Shown here: positions 6,269 through 12,241 of the stretch, piece after piece
Position numbering within the stretch: the first letter of the stretch is position 1
How the letters are laid out: every line of letters starts with the position of its first letter
NCBI GenBank assembly: GCA_031260865.1
Contig: JAISKQ010000125.1
Coordinates: forward strand, 1 to 12,241
Length of the DNA stretch: 12,241 nucleotides
Source of the DNA: Prevotella sp.
GTDB taxonomy: Bacteria > Bacteroidota > Bacteroidia > Bacteroidales > Dysgonomonadaceae
Direction: 5' to 3'
Program-made: the position numbers and the translations under genes
Notes under the pieces: generated by a model
Databases searched by the model: none
What the model saw: only the letters and a program-made list of their open reading frames with translations
What the model was told of the DNA's origin: nothing

Positions 6269-7170
6269 CTTTTTATAACTCCGGATATTAATCTTTTCAG
6301 TTCATAATAGGCAACCATCGGCCTATTTTTTATAAACATACATAAAATTTCCTTATTTATGGCTTTCGGATAAGAGAATTTTACTTTATACTCTTGCCAT
6401 TTATAATACCAGTTCAGGCTATATTTGTTATCTAATTTCAAATGTAGCCATTTTACAATGAATTTGGATACTTTATAGCCTTCTAATATGCCTAAGCCTT
6501 TATCTTCGGACTTGTTTGATACATTTACGGAGTGGGTTCTGAAATAATTCAGGTATTCTTTTACTTCCGAAACGGTCGCGTTTTTATTTCCACCCAAGCT
6601 ACCCCATAATAGCCAATCGCCACAATATCTGAATTTTATAATCTCGCTCCATGCGTTTTCGGCTACAGCTTGCTTTCTGAAAACGACCATACTGGCATTG
6701 CAAACCGGATTGCTGTACAATAAATAGTCTTTTGTGAATTGATTTATATTCATCGAGCGATCGGGTAGGATAGGGGGCTGTTCCATTACGATATTGTTGT
6801 CCTTATCCACTATTTTCGTTTGCGCGAAGCAGAGTACGGAATTATATTTGATGATAGAGTCCATCGCTTTTTGCAACAATGTGGGTTCGGCGTAGTCGTC
6901 GCTTTCGGCTATCCAGATGTATTCTCCTTTAGCTAATTCAATCCCTTTTTTCCATTGCTTGAATGTGGAACCGGAATTTGTTTCGTTATAAACAATGTGC
7001 GATATATGCGGGTTGCCTCTGTATTCCTTAATAATATCCCTGCTATTATCCGGAGAGCAATCGTCCAAGATAATCAACTCAAAATCCTGATAGGTCTGAT
7101 TCAGAATAGAGTCTATCCGTTGCTTCAGATATGGCGCGTGATTGTATGTGGGTAGGATTACAGAGAGCAT
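6265..7170 (-). CDS. Family 2 glycosyltransferase (ESDD type)
   Basis: A 301-residue GT-A glycosyltransferase. Seen: MLSVILPTYNHAPYLKQRI, LIILDDCSPDNS with Asp36/Asp37, the DXD equivalent ESDDY at 89-93 and CGDWLLW at 183-189 in the catalytic region. The C-terminal ~100 residues are basic and aromatic (KWQEYKVKFSYPKAINK) without a clear membrane span, fitting a peripheral inner-membrane enzyme. The stop overlaps the next gene's start by four bases, and the start lies 4 bp after the stop of the 7175-8011 gene, so it is tightly packed in the operon. Donor and acceptor unknown. Confidence 0.93.
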   Translation of the reverse strand: MLSVILPTYNHAPYLKQRIDSILNQTYQDFELIILDDCSPDNSRDIIKEYRGNPHISHIVYNETNSGSTFKQWKKGIELAKGEYIWIAESDDYAEPTLLQKAMDSIIKYNSVLCFAQTKIVDKDNNIVMEQPPILPDRSMNINQFTKDYLLYSNPVCNASMVVFRKQAVAENAWSEIIKFRYCGDWLLWGSLGGNKNATVSEVKEYLNYFRTHSVNVSNKSEDKGLGILEGYKVSKFIVKWLHLKLDNKYSLNWYYKWQEYKVKFSYPKAINKEILCMFIKNRPMVAYYELKRLISGVIKR

Positions 7171-7174
7171 GGGG

Positions 7175-8011
7175 TTAATGGAATAATTTATATATTTTTT
7201 TGAACAGTTTTATAACGGGATTCCTTTCAAATCTATTTACTTTTTCTTTATAGAGATATACGTTGTAATTTAAATCATCAATAGTATCAAGTAAAGACTG
7301 ATATGTTCCAAAATTTTCTAAATATAGATCAATATGTTTTTTGAAAACGTATTTGATTTTTTCTTTTATAACTTCTTCATTTCTAGCAAGATTATATATC
7401 ATAGAGTTGTTTTTTATACGATAATAAAAGCCCACATAATCAAGTTTATATACTTCTTGCTTTGTTGTACCCAACATATTTATCCAAAATTCCCAGTCTT
7501 CCCAACCATGTTTCATCTTCGAATCGTAGCCACCCACAGTAAGCCAATCCTCTTTTTTATATAGGGCGGAACAGTATATCATATTACTTCTTAACATGGC
7601 TTTAAAACTGTAAGGCGGAAGTTTCCAAGCGCAGTTTTGATCTCCAAACATATACGCATTAGCATATACCAACCCAATATTTGGATTTGATTCTATTACT
7701 TCAGTAGCAAATTCTAAATATTTATTGCCAATTTTATCATCCGAGTCAAGTGGTAGAATCCATTTTCCGATGGCAATCTCTATACCTGTATTTCTAGCAG
7801 AACTTAATCCTCCATTTTCTTTTTTAATATACTTTATGCGACTATCTTTAGCTATCCATTCCAAAGCAACTTCTTCGGTATTATCTGGAGAACCATCGTT
7901 GACGATAATACATTCCCAATCAGAATATGTTTGGTCTATTACAGATTGTAAACATTCCGGCAAGTATTGCGCTTGATTATAGCATGGAACTATGATGGAG
8001 ATTTGTGTCAT
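7175..8011 (-). CDS. Family 2 glycosyltransferase, paralogue of 4620-5468
   Basis: A 278-residue GT-A glycosyltransferase. Seen: ISIIVPCYNQAQYLPECL, IIVNDGSPDNTEEVA with Asp39, LSSARNTGI (69-77), the DXD motif LDSDD (88-92) and HGWEDWEFW (168-176). It resembles the protein at 4620-5468 along most of its length but has SDD where that protein has GDD, and the acceptor-side half has diverged, so the two probably make different linkages or use different acceptors. Very AT-rich, like the genes to its right. It starts 10 bp after the stop of the 8022-9026 gene. Confidence 0.93.
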   Translation of the reverse strand: MTQISIIVPCYNQAQYLPECLQSVIDQTYSDWECIIVNDGSPDNTEEVALEWIAKDSRIKYIKKENGGLSSARNTGIEIAIGKWILPLDSDDKIGNKYLEFATEVIESNPNIGLVYANAYMFGDQNCAWKLPPYSFKAMLRSNMIYCSALYKKEDWLTVGGYDSKMKHGWEDWEFWINMLGTTKQEVYKLDYVGFYYRIKNNSMIYNLARNEEVIKEKIKYVFKKHIDLYLENFGTYQSLLDTIDDLNYNVYLYKEKVNRFERNPVIKLFKKIYKLFH

Positions 8012-8021
8012 TAATTAATAA

Positions 8022-9026
8022 TTATTTAAAAAGAAATTTGAAAATGATGCGATGAAAAATAATGTTGATTATCTTGTAATGTTTATATTTATAATATATA
8101 TTACATAGTAAGGGCTGGTTTATAATGGCAAATCTTTTTTTTGCTTCTTCATTCAAATCATACATAGGATATTTATTGACTATTGCCTTTATTTTTTTTA
8201 CAAAGTTATAGAATAATTGTTTTTGCGACAGGGGGCTGAATATTTTATAATAACCGTGATCTACAGACCACATAGCAAATGTAATTATATAATTTGATAC
8301 ATTATATGGTAGCGTTAATGATGTCTCTACTATTTCGTTTAGCAAGATCGACATATCATTCGCTCTTTTTAGATTATATGTCGTGTATAATGAGCCTTCT
8401 CTGACATGATATATATATGTTTCTTTGTTGGTAAAATTTAATGATTTTAATTTAGATGCTACCTGAAAACTCCACAATGCATCTTCTTGAATTAGGTTAG
8501 GATAAAAGAATAAATCATTTTTTAAAATAAAATCTTTTCGAACCAATTTATTCCATGCCATTTCATACCAAAATCGGCTTATGTATGAGTTAAAAATATC
8601 CTTATTGCTATATAACGGTTTCTCAATTTTAATATGGATATCTAAAGCTCCCCCATCTACTTTAAAGTCTCCTATCGCCATTTCTTCTTGATTTTGGCAC
8701 AAATTAACTAGTGTCTCTATACAGTCGCAGGTTATTTCATCGTCACTATCCAAAAAATATAAATAGTCGCCGGTGGCATTGTTTATACCGGTATTGCGAG
8801 CTTCAGATAATCCTCTGTTTGCCTCATGGCAGATTATTTTAAAATCAATGGAACCGCGATAGGACTGTAATCTATCTTTAACTAATTCCATACTATTATC
8901 AGGAGAACAATCGTCAATTAATAAACATTCGATATAAGGGTATGTTTGACTAATAACCGAATCTACACATCTGAGGACGTAGTCGGATACATTGTAAACG
9001 GGTACTATTATAGATATTTTTAGCAT
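8022..9026 (-). CDS. Family 2 glycosyltransferase (EpsJ-like)
   Basis: A 334-residue GT2 enzyme of the common capsule/exopolysaccharide type. Seen: MLKISIIVPVYNVSDYVLRC, LLIDDCSPDNS with Asp38/Asp39, LSEARNTGI (73-81), LDSDDE (92-97), MAWNKLVRKDF (156-166) and the acidic IQEDALW (179-185). The C-terminal third is rich in Tyr, Ile, Phe and Lys, with a basic, hydrophobic tail that may touch the membrane. It contains two A8 runs in the coding strand (plus-strand T8 at 8135-8142 and 8192-8199). Base composition is extreme: only 10 of 60 bases at 8041-8100 are G or C. It follows the GT4 gene by 15 bp. Specificity unknown. Confidence 0.93.
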   Translation of the reverse strand: MLKISIIVPVYNVSDYVLRCVDSVISQTYPYIECLLIDDCSPDNSMELVKDRLQSYRGSIDFKIICHEANRGLSEARNTGINNATGDYLYFLDSDDEITCDCIETLVNLCQNQEEMAIGDFKVDGGALDIHIKIEKPLYSNKDIFNSYISRFWYEMAWNKLVRKDFILKNDLFFYPNLIQEDALWSFQVASKLKSLNFTNKETYIYHVREGSLYTTYNLKRANDMSILLNEIVETSLTLPYNVSNYIITFAMWSVDHGYYKIFSPLSQKQLFYNFVKKIKAIVNKYPMYDLNEEAKKRFAIINQPLLCNIYYKYKHYKIINIIFHRIIFKFLFK

Positions 9027-9041
9027 AATGCAAATATATCA

Positions 9042-10193
9042 TTATAATTTCGATAAGAGTTCGTCAAAAAAGACTTTTTCAGGGCATTCAGGGACTAAAG
9101 TTATAATATGTTTTTTTGCTTTATCGCCTATATTCTGCCATTCTTCTTTTCTTGACCAAGCTCTTTCCATCGCATTGTCCAAATATTCTACTTGAGGCGC
9201 TTCTGCTATAAACCCATTTTCGTTATTAATTATAATTTCGCCATTTCCACTTACATTGGTTGTTATAGCAAAACGACCACATAACATGGCTTCTACAATT
9301 ACTAACGGAAGCCCTTCATATCGTGAAGGTAAAACTAAGGCATGGTTTTCTTTCCAGATATCAATGGTTGTAGAGAATCCTCTAATAAATACATTTTTTA
9401 ATCCGAAATAATTTATAAGACCTTTTATACCCATTTCATTGGGACCTTTACCGTATAGATTAATTTCGATGTTTCTTTCTTTCCATTTTGGTTGACTTAG
9501 AACTTTTAATAATATATCTTGCCCTTTGGGACCAAAATCATATCTCCCTACACAAGCGAGTTTAAAAATCGTATTGTCAGGATAGCTCAAGTTGTTATGA
9601 TATGGAATATTAAATGGATTTCGAACTACCTTGGAATTATTTATTTTGCAACCTATCTGCAATTCGGTCAGTTCTAAATTGGCTTGGCTAACAAAATAAT
9701 TTTCTTGTGAGAATTTAAAATTTTCCTTTATCGAAGGGATAATATTATCACTGGGACTGTATTGGTCTATGGCGGCTTGCCCTACTGTACAATATCTTAT
9801 ATTATTTTTTCTGAATAAAGGAATAATAGGTTCTGCCGCAAGATTATTCCCATGAGAAAATAATACTAAATCCGGTTGCCATTTGATAGCTTCTTCGTTA
9901 AAATCGTCATAGATATAATAAAATCTGTATTTAGGAGATAAAATGCGAAGAACACGATTTATAATCTGTGCGATCAAGTGCGCAGGTCTTCCATAAAAGA
10001 AAGTCACATTTGGATATTGTTGCAGTTCTGCTATTTTAGATTGAGGCAGCATCCCTTTGCGGGTATATATACCAACTGAAAAACCTTCTTTTAGAGCAAT
10101 CTTTGCGGTTCTGAACCATAGTTCTTCACTTCCGCCCCATTCTCTTAGATCTGAATGAAAAAGAATCTTTTTTATTTTTCCACAATTCCCCAT
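9042..10193 (-). CDS. Family 4 glycosyltransferase (GT-B fold)
   Basis: A 383-residue retaining-type glycosyltransferase, the only GT-B enzyme in the window. Seen: N-terminal acceptor domain with LREWGGSEELWF (16-27), where the GGSE loop is typical of the family; C-terminal donor domain starting near VVRNPFNI (189-196); GRYDFGPKGQDIL (216-228), containing the phosphate-binding Lys223; and PSRYEGLPLVIVEAM (289-303), the EX7E motif with Glu293 and Glu301. These residues bind the nucleotide-sugar diphosphate. The ATG at 10193 overlaps the end of the methyltransferase gene by 22 bp, so the two are probably translated together. It is the first glycosyltransferase in transcription order and may add an early sugar, but gene order does not prove this. 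Confidence 0.94.
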   Translation of the reverse strand: MGNCGKIKKILFHSDLREWGGSEELWFRTAKIALKEGFSVGIYTRKGMLPQSKIAELQQYPNVTFFYGRPAHLIAQIINRVLRILSPKYRFYYIYDDFNEEAIKWQPDLVLFSHGNNLAAEPIIPLFRKNNIRYCTVGQAAIDQYSPSDNIIPSIKENFKFSQENYFVSQANLELTELQIGCKINNSKVVRNPFNIPYHNNLSYPDNTIFKLACVGRYDFGPKGQDILLKVLSQPKWKERNIEINLYGKGPNEMGIKGLINYFGLKNVFIRGFSTTIDIWKENHALVLPSRYEGLPLVIVEAMLCGRFAITTNVSGNGEIIINNENGFIAEAPQVEYLDNAMERAWSRKEEWQNIGDKAKKHIITLVPECPEKVFFDELLSKL

Positions 10194-10899
10194 AAACCCG
10201 AAATAAAGTTATGATTTGTATATTTTTCCGGCAAACGATCATTTTTCAGCAGATAATTATAAAACGTTGCCAAAAATCGTAATAATAATCGCTTACCATA
10301 TCGTTTTAGTCTGCTGGCAGACCATGAATAATAATTTTCCCTCCACACACCTAACATAATGGCAAGGCTACGATTTATTCCTCCCAAAGGATTTATTTCT
10401 ACGTTGTTGTATCCGGCTAATCTGAAATGTTTTTCTAAAGAAAAGGGAGTAAAACGATATTCATCGTATGGTATTTCGTGCAAAGGCCATATACAAGGAA
10501 CAGTAAAAAAAATCTGTCCATTGGGCTTGAGAACACGATGTATCTCTTTTAGAATGTGTTGCGTATCAAAATAATGTTCAAGAAATTCGGTTAGAATAAA
10601 CCAATCGGCATAATCATCTGGTAGTGGTATCGTATTCCCATCCCAGTAATAATCGGGCTTAACCTGATTATGATATTCAGTCGGTTCTATATCTATGCCG
10701 ACATAGTTTGTAATATTCCCATTTTCTAATAAGAAATCTTTATAGGGCATTTCACCACAACCTAAATCAACGACTATTCCTTTTATCTGTGGTTTTACAG
10801 ATGTGACAGCCGATAATAAACTGTCCTGATGGCATATAGTGAATATCCGATCTTTTGTAAATCAGGTTGGGTAAATTGGTCTTTTATAAGATTATTCAT
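10172..10899 (-). pseudogene. SAM-dependent methyltransferase, one-base frameshift
   Basis: Two minus-strand frames join into one class I methyltransferase. The first starts at ATG 10899 (MNNLIKDQFTQPDLQK) and then runs out of frame to a TAA at 10797-10795. The second carries IKGIVVDLGCGEMPYKDF (SAM motif I), YVGIDIE (acidic loop), FILTEFLEHYFD and LKPNGQIFFTVP. Restoring one A in the four-A run at 10853-10856 (CAAAAG to CAAAAAG) gives a continuous 242-residue protein. The only ATG in the second frame (10750) lies inside motif I, so a product starting there would lack most of the SAM-binding loop and is unlikely to work. The gene begins 20 bp after the transporter ATPase and overlaps the GT4 gene. 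Possible substrates are a sugar or a chain end. True mutation, phase variation and sequencing error are all possible. Confidence 0.85.
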
Positions 10900-10919
10900 C
10901 TTTAAAAATTATCTTTTAG

Positions 10920-12188
10920 TTATTCTATCTCACAAATAGTAGATTCGATATATTTGCATGCGTTGTTCGGAAATCCCCATTCATTTTCTATTCCTACCAT
11001 GTTAACTTCGAAAGGAAAGAAATCTTCTATTTTATGAAAAACCATTTTACCTCTTGGATCCGATAAATAAAATTCAAAGTAATAATTTCCTTTATATAGG
11101 CTGAGATGTGGTATCGTAATCTGAATTGTTTGAATACCCTCTTTTCCTATTAATGTTTTTAATTGGTTAGCCGAGGAATACCAGTTATAGACAATGGGTG
11201 TTTCTTTATCTTGTTCTACAATACAGAATGCTATCTCGCATGCGTCTATCTTTTTAGGAAAGTTTACTTTTAGTTCAATTGAAAGAGGATCGCCAAAACT
11301 TTGTGTGGAAAAAAGTCCGGATGTTTTTATCTGAATTTCTTTGAAATGAGGTAAATTTTCATTTTTTACAAAGAAATGATCGGTTTTATTATGCCTTTTA
11401 CGATTTAAATAAGTGGCTATAATTTCGTTAGGTTTTCCTCCAGCTATCGTTTTTCCATTTTCTAAAAGGATACATGAATTGCATAATGTTGCGACTGAAT
11501 CTAAGTTATGGCTCACAAACAACACTGTTCGTCCTTCCCCTCTCGACACATCCTGCATCTTTCCAATTGCTTTTTTCTGAAACTCGGCGTCTCCTACGGC
11601 AAGCACTTCGTCCACAACCAATATCTCAGGTTCCAGATGCGCGGCGATAGCAAAGCCAAGGCGTACAGTCATCCCCGAAGAGTAACGCTTAACGGGGGTA
11701 TCGATATATTTCTCCACACCCGCGAAATCCACAATCTCATCCAGTTTCCTCTTTATCTCGGCTTTTGTCATGCCCATGATAGCGCCGTTCATAAAGATAT
11801 TCTCCCTGCCTGTCATTTCGGGATGAAAACCGGTACCTACCTCAAGCAGTGATGCTATACGTCCTTTTGCCTTTATGCTTCCTGTGGTTGGCGACGTCAC
11901 GCGGGACAAAATCTTAAGTAAGGTTGATTTCCCCGCGCCATTTTTGCCAATGATGCCAAGTACTTCTCCCTGTTTTACATCAAAGGTAATATCCTTTAGC
12001 GCCCATACGTATTTGCCGGCGGCTTTTGTCGAACGGTCATTGACTTCCCCTATTTTCAGATAAGGGTCTTCTTTACCTCTGACAACGTGCCACCAACGGT
12101 TCAGGTCATGCGTTATCGTTCCTGTGCCGATTAATCCCAACCGATATTGTTTCGAAATATTCTCAAATGATATAGCTATGTCTGACAT
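10920..12188 (-). CDS. wzt: Polysaccharide ABC exporter ATPase with Wzt C-domain
   Basis: The 422-residue protein is the ATPase of an ABC-2 polysaccharide exporter; with a permease (Wzm, not in the window) it moves a finished, lipid-linked glycan across the inner membrane. Seen: an N-terminal extension typical of the Bacteroidales form (HDLNRWWHVVRGKEDP, 27-42), Walker A GKNGAGKST (81-89), signature YSSGM (169-173), Walker B ILVVDE (189-194) and the H-loop SHN with His227. Residues from about 275 to the end form a separate beta-rich domain at the place where Wzt proteins carry their glycan-binding domain. The two halves differ in composition: 34 of 60 bases are G/C at 11641-11700 against 19 of 60 at 11221-11280. 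This fits a conserved motor joined to a glycan-specific module. The ATG at 12188 gives the usual MSDIAISFENISKQYRLG start. Confidence 0.95.
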   Translation of the reverse strand: MSDIAISFENISKQYRLGLIGTGTITHDLNRWWHVVRGKEDPYLKIGEVNDRSTKAAGKYVWALKDITFDVKQGEVLGIIGKNGAGKSTLLKILSRVTSPTTGSIKAKGRIASLLEVGTGFHPEMTGRENIFMNGAIMGMTKAEIKRKLDEIVDFAGVEKYIDTPVKRYSSGMTVRLGFAIAAHLEPEILVVDEVLAVGDAEFQKKAIGKMQDVSRGEGRTVLFVSHNLDSVATLCNSCILLENGKTIAGGKPNEIIATYLNRKRHNKTDHFFVKNENLPHFKEIQIKTSGLFSTQSFGDPLSIELKVNFPKKIDACEIAFCIVEQDKETPIVYNWYSSANQLKTLIGKEGIQTIQITIPHLSLYKGNYYFEFYLSDPRGKMVFHKIEDFFPFEVNMVGIENEWGFPNNACKYIESTICEIE

Positions 12189-12241
12189 TTCAGATTTGTT
12201 TTCTATTTTGTTTTTGAAATTTATATAATCTTATTTCCGCG
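12189..12241. other. Leader of the transporter gene at the window edge
   Basis: On the minus strand this A-rich 53-bp stretch leads into the transporter ATG. One frame is open from the edge for 16 codons to a TGA one base before that ATG (12192-12190), and could be the tail of an upstream gene, but it is too short to identify and does not look like a Wzm C-terminus. A TAAATTTC matches seven of the eight bases of the Bacteroidales -7 element (TAnnTTTG counted with free n), but its -33 partner would fall at or beyond the edge, so no promoter is called. Confidence 0.3.

Noticed and set aside
10845..10862. Programmed -1 frameshifting in the methyltransferase
   Set aside because: The shift needed is -1, but the site reads TTA CAA AAG, which is not a canonical X XXY YYZ slippery heptamer, and four A is too short for efficient transcriptional slippage. 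A lost base is the simpler reading.
11508..11852. Plus-strand 114-codon frame
   Set aside because: It is antisense to the Walker B, signature and H-loop region of the transporter ATPase; the open frame reflects the conserved coding sequence on the other strand.
12189..12241. Promoter of the operon
   Set aside because: One near-match to a Bacteroidales -7 element exists, but the -33 part would lie at or beyond the edge and an upstream gene may continue into this stretch.
1..12241. Invertible promoter or recombinase typical of phase-variable Bacteroides capsules
   Set aside because: I found no long inverted-repeat pair flanking a promoter, no tyrosine or serine recombinase, and no UpxY/UpxZ-like gene in the window.

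Overview
The window looks like part of a surface-polysaccharide (O-antigen or capsule type) biosynthesis locus from a Bacteroidales bacterium, close to Bacteroides, Parabacteroides or Dysgonomonas. This rests on the style of the proteins, the AT-rich spacers, A-rich leaders instead of Shine-Dalgarno sites before most genes, and recurring TTACAAGTTACAAG-type intergenic repeats. The genus is inferred, not proven.

Every credible gene lies on the minus strand, so transcription runs from the right edge to the left. In that order: a Wzt-type ABC transporter ATPase with a C-terminal polysaccharide-recognition domain (12188-10920); a SAM-dependent methyltransferase broken by a one-base frameshift (10899-10172); a GT-B family 4 glycosyltransferase (10193-9042); six GT-A family 2 glycosyltransferases (9026-8022, 8011-7175, 7170-6265, 6268-5480, 5468-4620, 4594-3728); a DegT/VioA-like sugar aminotransferase (3686-2568); a WbqC-family protein (2446-1703); and a small, diverged DegT-fold protein (1687-731). 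Most spacings are 4-41 bp or short overlaps, which fits one operon. The exception is a 121-bp repeat-filled gap before the WbqC gene. No strong promoter or terminator is visible; the operon start, the Wzm permease, the initiating transferase and most sugar-nucleotide genes must lie elsewhere.

Inferred joint role: the glycosyltransferases build a glycan on a lipid carrier. The aminotransferase, WbqC protein and DegT-like protein probably make or decorate an amino-deoxysugar. The methyltransferase may methylate the glycan, possibly as a chain-end cap, and the ABC transporter exports it across the inner membrane.

The left 730 bp hold no credible gene. They carry five ungapped copies of a 46-bp repeat plus direct repeats that recur between genes further right. 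The most notable points are the methyltransferase frameshift that removes SAM motif I from the downstream frame, a GC-rich inverted repeat that encodes the C-terminal tail of the WbqC protein and also holds the Shine-Dalgarno-like site of the next gene, the 46-bp repeat array, and the three-gene amino-sugar module.
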